DNA from: Nocardioides luteus
GTDB lineage: Bacteria; Actinomycetota; Actinomycetes; Propionibacteriales; Nocardioidaceae
Assembly: GCF_000960475.2 (NCBI RefSeq)
Contig: NZ_JZDQ02000048.1
Location: forward strand, 1 to 43,064
DNA: 43,064 nt
Direction of reading: 5' to 3'
The notes under the pieces were generated by a model that made no database searches, was not told the origin of the DNA, and saw only the letters and a list, made by a program, of their open reading frames with translations. This document shows, in pieces, positions 7,884 through 14,824 of this stretch (its first letter is position 1; each line of letters opens with the position of its first letter). Position numbers and translations under genes: made by a program.

Positions 7884-8537
7884 TCAGGCGAGGCCGGCCT
7901 CGCGGGCCACGATCGCCGCCTGGACCCGCGAGGTGACCTCGAGCTTCGCCAGGACGCGGGAGACATGGGTCTTCGTGGTCGCCTCGGAGATCACCAGCCG
8001 CCGGGCGATGTCGGCGTTGGACAGGCCCTGCCCCAGGGCCGCGAGCACGTCCCTCTCCCGCGGCGTGAGATCGGCGGGGAGCGGCGCGCCGGGACTGGTT
8101 GCGTGGCCGGGCCCGGCCGGTGTGCCGGCCAGCTCGGCGAGCACCCGGCGGGTGACCTCCGGGGCGACCACGCCGTCGCCCGCGGCGACGTGCCGGACCG
8201 CGTCGACCAGGGCGTCGGCCTCGGCGGTCTTGAGCAGGAACCCGGCGGCGCCGGCGCGGAGGGCACCGAAGACGTACTCGTCCAGGTCGAAGGTGGTGAG
8301 CACGAGTACGTCGGCGAGCCCCTCGTCCACGACCTGGCGGGTCGCGGTGACGCCGTCGGTGCCGGGCATGCGTACGTCCATCAGCACGATGTCGGGTCGC
8401 AGGGCTCGGGCGTTGGCGACCGCGGTCGCGCCGTCGGCGGCCTCCCCCACCACCTCGATGTCGCCGGCGGTGGCCAGGAGCATCCGCAGGCCGGCACGGA
8501 TGGCGGCGTGGTCGTCGGCGAGCAGGACGCGGATCAC
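7884..8537 (-). CDS. Two-component response regulator, NarL/FixJ (LuxR-HTH) family
   Basis: 217 residues. The receiver domain (1-120) has the acidic pair D8-D9, the phosphoacceptor D54 in VLMDVRMPG, the conserved Thr/Thr of LTTFD near 81-82 and K103. A linker rich in Pro and Gly leads to a LuxR-type HTH (about 150-217, LTPRERDVLAALGQGLSNADIARRL). Its GTG start overlaps the kinase stop as GTGA (8537-8534), so it is translated with the sensor kinase as partner. A likely target is the divergent GAP gene and its own promoter, where a small inverted repeat (9875-9887) lies. Confidence 0.95.
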   Translation of the reverse strand: MIRVLLADDHAAIRAGLRMLLATAGDIEVVGEAADGATAVANARALRPDIVLMDVRMPGTDGVTATRQVVDEGLADVLVLTTFDLDEYVFGALRAGAAGFLLKTAEADALVDAVRHVAAGDGVVAPEVTRRVLAELAGTPAGPGHATSPGAPLPADLTPRERDVLAALGQGLSNADIARRLVISEATTKTHVSRVLAKLEVTSRVQAAIVAREAGLA

Positions 8538-9838
8538 GAGGTCGCTCCCGGGAGTGGCAGGTGGGCTCTGACCCGCCAGCCGGTGCCGTCGGGGCCGGCC
8601 GCGAACGTGCCGCCGAGCGCCTCGGCGCGTTCGCGCATCGAGATCAGGCCGGTGCCGGTGCCGGCTTCGGGTGCCGGCTCCTTCGCGCCGCCCTCGCTGC
8701 CGTGGTCGCCCTCGTCGCTGACCTCGACCTCGAGGGCGTCGCCGGGGACGAGCCGCAGGCGGGTCGTGCCACCGCCGTGCTTGAGCACGTTGGTCAGGGA
8801 CTCCCGCACGATCCGGTAGACCGCGTGGTCGACGGCGACGGGCAGGGCCAGGTCGGCGCCGTCGAGGAGCCCGCCGGGGTCCTCGACCCGCAGCGGCAGA
8901 CCGGCCAGGCGCGCCTGCTCCAGGACGGGGCCGAGGTTGGCGGCGCGGGAGGCGGCGGTGAGGTCCTCGGAGGCGCCTCCCGGCTCGCCGTCGGAGCGCA
9001 GGACCCGGATCATCGCGCGCATGTCGTCGAGCGAGGCCAGGCTCTCGGCCCGCACCAGGCGCAGCGCCGCCCGGTCCCGCTCGGGGTCGTGCTCGCCGGC
9101 CAGCGCCGCGCCGGAGGTGAGCGCGATGGCGGACAGGTGCGAGGCGACCACGTCGTGGAGGTCGCGGGCGACCGCGGAGCGCTCGGCCCGGACCGCGTCG
9201 TGCCGCTCTGCGTCCGCCAGACGCAATAGCGCGGCGCTGCGCTCGCGCTCGAGCCGGGCGCGGTCCTCGGCAGCGTCGGCGAGCTCGCTGCCCTGGCGTA
9301 CGTTGCTGCCCCACCACATCGGAGTGACCACGAGCGCGACGAGGGTGAGCGCGAGCACCGCGGGTGTGCGCGGCTCGGAGGTGGCTGCGGCGGAGCCGAC
9401 GACCGCGGCCACGATGACCACCACGACCGCGATCGTGGTGATGCGGCGAGCGCCCGGCGAGCCGTGCAGGTAGCCGGCGAAGAGAGCGTCCCAGAGGACG
9501 ATCACCATCGCCACGCTGCCCCCGATGAGGAGGTCTCCGCCGAGGCAGAGCGCGACGACGGCCAGGACCGCGAGCGGCTGACGCCGCTTGAGCACGAGCG
9601 CGGCGGCTGACAGCGCCAGTGGGAGCAGGTGCCACCAGGCCGGGGCGGTGTCGGAGCCGAGGCCGAACGGGTGCAGCCCGCGTACGCTCCCGGTCTGCCC
9701 GAGGGCGTAGAGAGCGAGGCCCGCGGTGAGCACGACCGCGGCGTCGAGCCAGGCCGGGCGACGGTCCGCGGCGCGCAGGCTGGTGCCACCGCCGAGAAGC
9801 GCCGCGGGCAGCTGCTGCAGCAGGGTCGGGCGGTCCAC
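8534..9838 (-). CDS. Sensor histidine kinase, NarL-type (HisKA_3)
   Basis: 434 residues. The N-terminal half (about 20-180) is hydrophobic with four or five membrane helices (such as LDAAVVLTAGLALYALG and ITTIAVVVVIVAAVVGSAAA) and no large extracytoplasmic domain, so it may sense membrane state or an intramembrane signal. A dimerisation/phosphoacceptor helix follows with H228 in VARDLHDVVASHLSAIAL, then a GHKL ATPase domain with the N-box IVRESLTNVLKH and the G-box GTGTGLISMRERAEAL. GTG start 9838 with a weak ribosome site. First gene of a two-gene unit with the response regulator; divergent from the GAP gene. Confidence 0.94.
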   Translation of the reverse strand: MDRPTLLQQLPAALLGGGTSLRAADRRPAWLDAAVVLTAGLALYALGQTGSVRGLHPFGLGSDTAPAWWHLLPLALSAAALVLKRRQPLAVLAVVALCLGGDLLIGGSVAMVIVLWDALFAGYLHGSPGARRITTIAVVVVIVAAVVGSAAATSEPRTPAVLALTLVALVVTPMWWGSNVRQGSELADAAEDRARLERERSAALLRLADAERHDAVRAERSAVARDLHDVVASHLSAIALTSGAALAGEHDPERDRAALRLVRAESLASLDDMRAMIRVLRSDGEPGGASEDLTAASRAANLGPVLEQARLAGLPLRVEDPGGLLDGADLALPVAVDHAVYRIVRESLTNVLKHGGGTTRLRLVPGDALEVEVSDEGDHGSEGGAKEPAPEAGTGTGLISMRERAEALGGTFAAGPDGTGWRVRAHLPLPGATS

Positions 9839-9874
9839 GACACCATCTCAGCACGTACGCCGCCTCTGCGGAGT

Positions 9875-9887
9875 CATCCGAAGGATG
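9875..9887. promoter_or_regulatory. Small inverted repeat between the two-component operon and the GAP gene
   Basis: CATCC-GAA-GGATG, perfect 5-bp arms, centred in the 117-bp divergent region. Its position between two promoters makes it a candidate binding site for the neighbouring NarL-type regulator. The arms are short, so chance occurrence cannot be excluded. Confidence 0.3.
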
Positions 9888-9955
9888 TATCCCCGCGCGA
9901 GATATCAGCGGTTCGGCCGACGCGCGAGAGAGAGGCCGCGCGCGAGCCTCGGGGC

Positions 9956-10708
9956 ATGGACATCGACCTCGGCCCACTGACCGGCGACCTCGGCGGCACC
10001 GCGACGTACCTCGCGCTGGCGGTGCTGGCGCTGATCGACTCGACCAGCTTCGGCACCCTGCTGATCCCGGTGTGGCTGCTGATGGCGCCCGGGCGGCTGC
10101 GGCCGGCGCGGATCCTGGTCTATCTGGGTGCCATCGCCGGGTTCTATGCGCTGCTCGGCATCGGGATCCTGCTGGGCGGCTCCGCCGTCGCCGACACGTT
10201 CGCCGGGCTGAGCGGCTCGCGCCCGTTCCTGTGGGGGCAGCTGCTCGTCGGCGCCGGCCTGTTCGCGTGGAGCTTCAGGCTGGATCCGCCCGGTCCGGGA
10301 CGGGATCGTTCCGCGGCTGCCGAGCCGCCGCGTCGTCTGCTCCGCTGGCGCGAGCGGGCGGTCGCCTCGGAGAGCGGGTCCGCCTCGGCGCTCGGCGCGC
10401 TGGCGGTGCTCGCCGGTCTGGTCGAGGCCGCCTCGATGCTCCCCTACCTCGCCGCGATCGGGGTGATCGGGACCGAGGGACCGTCGTGGCCGGTCTCGGG
10501 TCTGTGGATCGTCGCCTACTGCGCGGTGATGATCGTGCCGGCGCTCCTCCTCCTGGGTGCGCGCGTGTTCGCCGCCCCGCTGGTGGCGCGGCCGCTGGCC
10601 GTTCTCGACGGCTGGCTGACCAAGCACGCTGCGAGCGCAACCGCGTGGGCGGTGGGCATCGTCGGGTTCCTGCTCGCCCGGGCAGCGCTCGGGCCGCTCT
10701 TCGGCTGA
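9956..10708 (+). CDS. GAP/Sap-family integral membrane protein
   Basis: 250 residues with about six membrane helices (for example ATYLALAVLALIDSTSFGTLLIPVWLLM, ILVYLGAIAGFYALLGIGILLGG, LWIVAYCAVMIVPALLLLGARVF) and a basic, proline-containing loop in the middle (about 115-140, RRLLRWRERA). The pattern fits the GAP family, named for proteins needed for surface display of glycopeptidolipid and sulfolipid in mycobacteria; in Nocardioides-like organisms the cargo is unknown. ATG 9956 was chosen because the region before it is the divergent promoter; the ribosome site is weak. The two-component genes diverge from it and may control it. It converges with the lipoprotein gene, leaving three bases between the stops. 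Confidence 0.72.
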   Translation: MDIDLGPLTGDLGGTATYLALAVLALIDSTSFGTLLIPVWLLMAPGRLRPARILVYLGAIAGFYALLGIGILLGGSAVADTFAGLSGSRPFLWGQLLVGAGLFAWSFRLDPPGPGRDRSAAAEPPRRLLRWRERAVASESGSASALGALAVLAGLVEAASMLPYLAAIGVIGTEGPSWPVSGLWIVAYCAVMIVPALLLLGARVFAAPLVARPLAVLDGWLTKHAASATAWAVGIVGFLLARAALGPLFG

Positions 10709-10711
10709 GGC

Positions 10712-11563
10712 TCACTCCCAGCCGCAGTAGCCGGGCAGGAAATCGTAGAGGGCGCGCCTGTGCGCCTGGTCGAGGATGAGGAAGTAGCTGGCCCCGTCAG
10801 GGACGTCGGGACCGCCGACGTGGACGCGGAAGAGGCTGCCGACCTTGTCGTCGGCCAGGGCGTGCGGGTCGCACCGGGCGGGCAGGACCCGCAGCTCCCG
10901 CGTTACCGGGTCTCCGGTCATCGGGTGAGGCGTGGCCCGCGGCCAGGTCGGTGTCTCGGTGGCGAGCTGGAAGAGGACGGTGCCCTCCCAACCGTCGAAG
11001 GTCACGTCCGGGGCCTTCTCGGTCGGGGTGAAGGTGATCGGGAGGACGAAGACTCTCTGCTTGCCCTCGCCCTCGACCCGGGGCTCGCCCACGGTGATCT
11101 CGGCCGCGTCGGTCAGGGTGCGCTCGGCGCAGTCGCGGTCGAGGAGACGCTCGATGTTGGCGTACCTGTCCTCGGCGGTGCCGGTGCTGGTGCGCCACTC
11201 CCCTGCCTCGCCGGCCTCGCCGGGCTTGCGCCAGGTGATGGTCAGGTCGGCGTCGCCGCCCTCGCCGCACTTTCCGCGGGGCATGGGGAAGTCGAAGTCC
11301 ATCTCGGGGTCGACCGGTTCCGAGCCCGTCCAGCGGGCCCGGAACCGGTCGCTGCCCACCTCGAGGTGCGAGACCTCGATCGCGGAGCCGGTGTCGTTGA
11401 CGAGGCGTACGAACGCCTCACCGGTGTTGCGCTGCAGCCGGGTCTGATCGACGTAGGCGGTCAGCCCGTCGGGCCAGTCCGTCTCCTGCGGCTCGGCCGT
11501 GCCGCAGGCGGCCAGCAGCGATCCGATCAGGAGACCCGCGGCCAGCGCGGCGGTTCGGCGCAC
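10712..11563 (-). CDS. Putative lipoprotein of unknown function
   Basis: 283 residues. A lipobox LAAC with Cys20 follows a short signal (MRRTAALAAGLLIGSLLAAC), so the protein should be anchored to the outer face of the membrane. The rest is soluble and beta-rich, with Asp/Glu and Pro, and four further cysteines (in GKCGEG, DRDCAE, PARCDP and GYCGWE) that could form two disulfides. The stretch GEAFVRLVNDTGSAIEVSHLEV suggests an immunoglobulin-like beta-sandwich. I do not recognise a family. The GTG start is six bases after a TAGCCT -10 box, indicating a leaderless mRNA. Convergent with the GAP gene. Confidence 0.8.
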   Translation of the reverse strand: MRRTAALAAGLLIGSLLAACGTAEPQETDWPDGLTAYVDQTRLQRNTGEAFVRLVNDTGSAIEVSHLEVGSDRFRARWTGSEPVDPEMDFDFPMPRGKCGEGGDADLTITWRKPGEAGEAGEWRTSTGTAEDRYANIERLLDRDCAERTLTDAAEITVGEPRVEGEGKQRVFVLPITFTPTEKAPDVTFDGWEGTVLFQLATETPTWPRATPHPMTGDPVTRELRVLPARCDPHALADDKVGSLFRVHVGGPDVPDGASYFLILDQAHRRALYDFLPGYCGWE

Positions 11564-11569
11564 GCCGGA

Positions 11570-11598
11570 AGGCTAGCGGACTCCCCGGATCCAGTCAG
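11570..11598 (-). promoter_or_regulatory. Leaderless promoter of the lipoprotein gene
   Basis: On the minus strand CTGACT (11598-11593), a 17-bp spacer and TAGCCT (11575-11570) stand six bases before the GTG start at 11563, so transcription should begin at or next to the start codon. Confidence 0.6.
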
Positions 11599-11603
11599 TC
11601 CAG

Positions 11604-11737
11604 TCGAGGCGTCGATCTCTGACGCCGAAGCGTCGAATATCGAGTGCGAGAGGTCGATTTCCGGTGGTCCCCGCGTACAGAAATCGACTCCTCGACGTCG
11701 AACAACGACGCTTCGCGGTCAGAAACTGACGTCTCGG
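11604..11737. repeat. Long imperfect hairpin element after lutC
   Basis: Arms 11604-11661 and 11680-11737 are both 58 bp and pair without gaps at roughly three quarters of positions, around an 18-nt loop. Best paired are the innermost nine bases (GTCGATTTC/GAAATCGAC) and CGAAGCGTCG with its complement. The arms consist of short units with the core GACGCC or GACGTC/TCGACG. The element begins 13 bp after the lutC stop and fills most of the gap to the lipoprotein promoter. Confidence 0.75.
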
Positions 11738-11750
11738 CGTCAGGAAGTGA

Positions 11751-12356
11751 CTACTCGGGGTGGGTTATCAGGACGTGGAGGGTGCGGGGGCCGTGGACGC
11801 CCTCGACGCGGTCGAGCTCGATGTCGCTGGTGGCCGAGGGGCCGCTGATCCAGGTCAACGGACGGGCGGGGTCCAGGAGGGCGATGGCGTCGGGGACGTC
11901 GGGGACGACCTGGTCCTCGCGGACGACGCAGATGTGGGTGTCGGGGACGAGGGAGATGGCGCGGCGGCCCTGGTCGGGGGTGTGGTCGAGGACGATGGTG
12001 CCGGTCTCGGCGATGCCGACCCGGGCCTCGGTGACGACGGCCGCGATCCGGTCCAGCTCCGCGGCGGTGAGGGTGCCGTCGTCGACGATGGCGTCGGCGA
12101 CCCGGACCGAGAGGCCGGACGGGACGATCACCTGGCCCGCCGGGAGGGCGGCGGCGATCCGGTCCTCGAGGTCGTCGGCCCCGCAGCGCTCCACGACCGC
12201 GCGGTAGTCGGCGACGCGTTCGGCGAAGAGATCGACGACCTCGGGGGTGGCGACGGACGCGAGGTCGCGTCGCGCAGACGGCGGGGCGGGTTCGACCGCC
12301 GAGCCGGCCAGTGCCTCACGGACCCGGGCGAGGATCTCGGTGCGTGCGTCGGTCAT
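11751..12356 (-). CDS. lutC: LutC-type lactate utilisation protein
   Basis: 201 residues of the LUD (lactate utilisation) domain family. The conserved segments RVADAIVDDGT, VTEARVGIAETGTIVLDH and LVPDTHICVV are typical of LutC/YkgG. With LutA and LutB it forms the iron-sulfur L-lactate oxidase that turns L-lactate into pyruvate and passes electrons to the respiratory chain. Start ATG 12356 overlaps the lutB stop as ATGA, and it is the last gene of the presumed rhamnose-lactate transcript. Lactate is what RhaEW would make from L-lactaldehyde, which explains the placement. A long hairpin element follows. Confidence 0.93.
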   Translation of the reverse strand: MTDARTEILARVREALAGSAVEPAPPSARRDLASVATPEVVDLFAERVADYRAVVERCGADDLEDRIAAALPAGQVIVPSGLSVRVADAIVDDGTLTAAELDRIAAVVTEARVGIAETGTIVLDHTPDQGRRAISLVPDTHICVVREDQVVPDVPDAIALLDPARPLTWISGPSATSDIELDRVEGVHGPRTLHVLITHPE

Positions 12357-13804
12357 GCGTCGTCCTTCCGTCCGCCGTCGGTCCGTTGCCACCAGGCCCG
12401 GAAGCTCTCCCCCGGCGCGTCCGGCAGGTCGCGGGCGCCGGTCCAGGCCGTGGGTCCGAAGCGGCGCGCGAACCGCATCCCGAGACCGGTGAGGCGCTCG
12501 AGGGCGGAGAGGCGGGGCGAGCGCCCCAGGACGTACGCCGCGCCCTTCATCGCCGCGGCCTCCGGCTTCGGCACGCCGCCTCGGTGGGCGTCGACCACCT
12601 GGGCGCGCAGGTCGACCAGGACGGAGGGGATGTCGATGCGTACCGGGCAGACCTCGAAGCAGGCGCCGCACAGGCTCGAGGCATACGGCAGGGAGTCGGT
12701 CTGGTCGTCGTGGCCGACGCCCTTCAGCAGCGGGTTGAGGATGGCGCCGATCGGGCCCGGGTAGACCGAGCCGTACGCGTGGCCGCCGGTGCGCTCGTAG
12801 ACCGGGCACACGTTGAGACAGGCCGAGCAGCGGATGCAGCGCAGTGCCTGCCGGCCGACCTCGTCGGCGAGCGCGCGGGTGCGACCGTTGTCGAGCAGCA
12901 CCACGTGCACCTCCTGCGGGCCGTCGCTCGGCCCTTCCTCTTGGGCATGTATCCCGCTCCACGTCGAGGTGTAGGGGTTCATCCGCTCGCCGGTCGAGGA
13001 CCTCGGCAGCAGTCTCAGCAGAGGGTCGAGGTCCTCCCAGCGGGAGACGACCTTCTCGATGCCGACCACCGAGACGAGCACCTCGGGCAGGGTCAGGCAC
13101 ATCCGGCCGTTGCCCTCCGACTCGACCACGACGAGCGTGCCGGTCTCGGCGACCGCGAAGTTGGCGCCGGAGATCCCGACCTTGGCGCGCAGGAACTTCT
13201 CGCGCAGGTGCTCCCGGGCCGCGGCGGCGAGGACGGCCGGCTCATCGGTCAGATCGGATGGCGCCGGGCGGCCCGCGGCCGCCATCCGGGACCGGAAGAT
13301 CTCCCGGATCTCGGCGCGGTTGCGGTGGATGGCCGGCACCAGGATGTGCGAGGGCAGGTCGTCGCCGAGCTGCACGATCAGCTCGGCCAGGTCGGTCTCC
13401 CAGGCCGCGATGCCCTCGGCGGCGAGCGCCTCGTTGAGACCGATCTCCTGGGTCACCATCGACTTGACCTTCACGACCTCCTCGGCGGCGTGCGTCTTGG
13501 CGATCGAGGCGACGATCGCGTTGGCCTCGGCCGCGTCACGGGCCCAGTGGACCGTCGCGCCGTTGGCGGTGAGGGTCTCCTCGAGGCGTACGAGCTGGGT
13601 GTCGAGGTCGAGCAGCGCGCGCTCCTTGACCGCGGCACCGGCCAGGCGCAGCTCCTCCCAGTCGGGGACCTCGGCGACGACCCTCGCGCGCTTGGCGCGG
13701 ATGGTGCCGGTCGCGTGGGCCAGGTTGTGGCGCAGCTGGGAGTCGGCGAGGGCCTCGCGCGCGGCGGTCGGGAAGGCCGGCATGCCGACGAAGGTCCCGC
13801 TCAT
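12353..13804 (-). CDS. lutB: LutB-type iron-sulfur lactate oxidation protein
   Basis: 483 residues. The N-terminal two thirds are a LUD domain (KVKSMVTQEIGLNEAL, KVGISGANFAVAETGTLVVVESEGN), followed by a twin 4Fe-4S module: CIRCSACLNVCP, then CGACFEVCPVRID with proline after the last cysteine of each set. A C-terminal domain (DUF3390-like) follows, with PEAAAMKGAAYVLGRSPRL. This is the central electron-transfer subunit of LutABC. Start ATG 13804 overlaps the lutA stop by four bases and its stop overlaps lutC, so the three proteins are translationally coupled. Confidence 0.95.
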   Translation of the reverse strand: MSGTFVGMPAFPTAAREALADSQLRHNLAHATGTIRAKRARVVAEVPDWEELRLAGAAVKERALLDLDTQLVRLEETLTANGATVHWARDAAEANAIVASIAKTHAAEEVVKVKSMVTQEIGLNEALAAEGIAAWETDLAELIVQLGDDLPSHILVPAIHRNRAEIREIFRSRMAAAGRPAPSDLTDEPAVLAAAAREHLREKFLRAKVGISGANFAVAETGTLVVVESEGNGRMCLTLPEVLVSVVGIEKVVSRWEDLDPLLRLLPRSSTGERMNPYTSTWSGIHAQEEGPSDGPQEVHVVLLDNGRTRALADEVGRQALRCIRCSACLNVCPVYERTGGHAYGSVYPGPIGAILNPLLKGVGHDDQTDSLPYASSLCGACFEVCPVRIDIPSVLVDLRAQVVDAHRGGVPKPEAAAMKGAAYVLGRSPRLSALERLTGLGMRFARRFGPTAWTGARDLPDAPGESFRAWWQRTDGGRKDDA

Positions 13805-14556
13805 CGGAGCGTCCCTTCGATCGAGCGCGCCTCGGTCGAGGCGAGGATCTCGGCGAGATGGACGGTGCGTACGCCTGATCTCTGCCGGGACAGCACGCCG
13901 CCGATGTGGGTCAGGCAGGAGTTGTCGCCGGCGACCACGATCTCGGCGCCGGTCTCGCGGATGTGACGGGCCTTGTCGGCACCCATCGCGATCGAGGTGT
14001 CGGCGTTCTTGACGGCGAAGGTGCCTCCGAAGCCGCAGCACTGGTCGGCTTGGGGAAGGTCCACGAGCCGGATCCCCCGGACCGCCTCGAGCAACCTGCG
14101 CGGCCGGTCCCCCACCCCGAGCATCCGCAGCGAGTGGCAGGTCGGGTGGTAGGTCACCCGGTGCGGGTAGTAGGCACCGACGTCGGTCACCTTCAGGACG
14201 TCGATGAGGAATTCGGAGAGCTCGTAGACCTTCGGCCCGACCTCCGCGACGGCCTCCTGGAGGGCCGGGTCGCCGGAGCGCCGCGCCACGATCGAGTGCT
14301 GGTGGCGCGCCGAGCCGGCGCACGACCCGGACGGGGTCACGACGGCGTCGTAGCCGGCGAAGGCGTCCACGAACGTACGCACGACCGGGACCGCCTCGTC
14401 CAGATAGCCGGTGTTGACCATCGGCTGCCCGCAGCACGTCTGCGCCTGCGGGAAGTCGACCTCGACGCCGAGCCGGCGCAGGAGGCGCACGACCGCCTGA
14501 CCGGTGCTCGGGTAGAGCGCGTCGTTGATGCACGTGACCATCAGCGCGACTCGCAT
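13801..14556 (-). CDS. lutA: LutA-type CCG-domain protein of the L-lactate oxidation complex
   Basis: 251 residues with two cysteine-rich CCG modules: CCGQPMVNTGY near residue 40 and CCGFGGTFAVKN near 170, each with an upstream paired Cys region (TCINDALYPSTG and YYPHRVTYHPTCHSLRML). CCG domains bind 4Fe-4S clusters, as in GlpC and heterodisulfide reductase HdrB. LutA is the first of three coupled genes. Start ATG 14556 has AGGAGG nine bases upstream. Only 43 bp separate it from the HTH gene on the same strand and no terminator is seen there, so lutABC is probably part of the rhamnose transcript. Confidence 0.95.
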   Translation of the reverse strand: MRVALMVTCINDALYPSTGQAVVRLLRRLGVEVDFPQAQTCCGQPMVNTGYLDEAVPVVRTFVDAFAGYDAVVTPSGSCAGSARHQHSIVARRSGDPALQEAVAEVGPKVYELSEFLIDVLKVTDVGAYYPHRVTYHPTCHSLRMLGVGDRPRRLLEAVRGIRLVDLPQADQCCGFGGTFAVKNADTSIAMGADKARHIRETGAEIVVAGDNSCLTHIGGVLSRQRSGVRTVHLAEILASTEARSIEGTLR

Positions 14557-14599
14557 CCGGCGGCCTCCTTCGTCTGTGGTTCTTCCATCACATCAGTTT

Positions 14600-14821
14600 T
14601 CAGATGAGTCCGGTACGTACGGCCCGAACGACCGCCTCCACGCTCGTCCCCGCTCCCAGCGCATCCGCGGCCGCCCGGAGACGGCGCCGCACGGTGCGCT
14701 CGGAGATCCCGAGCTCCCGCGCGATCCGTTCGATCGTGTAGCCCCGGGCGAACAGAGCCAGCACCTCCACCTCGTCCTGGGGAAGGTCGGTGGAAGGTCG
14801 TACGCCGCCCGAGGCTGCCAC
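14600..14821 (-). CDS. Small LuxR-type HTH protein
   Basis: 73 residues, almost entirely a GerE/LuxR-type DNA-binding domain: DEVEVLALFARGYTIERIARELGISERTVRRRLRAAADALG. There is no receiver or sensory domain. Its GTG start stands three bases after the rhamnosidase stop, and AGGAG of its ribosome site overlaps the end of that gene, so it is co-translated with it. It might be a free-standing regulator, or the remnant of a longer one. The HTH is intact, with normal codon use. Its place inside a LacI-controlled sugar operon suggests a second layer of control; the target is unknown. Confidence 0.8.
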   Translation of the reverse strand: MAASGGVRPSTDLPQDEVEVLALFARGYTIERIARELGISERTVRRRLRAAADALGAGTSVEAVVRAVRTGLI

Positions 14822-14824
14822 GGT

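Noticed and set aside
12353..14533. 726-residue extension of LutB upstream
   Set aside because: The extra part overlaps lutA out of frame; ATG 13804 with an ATGA overlap is the expected start.
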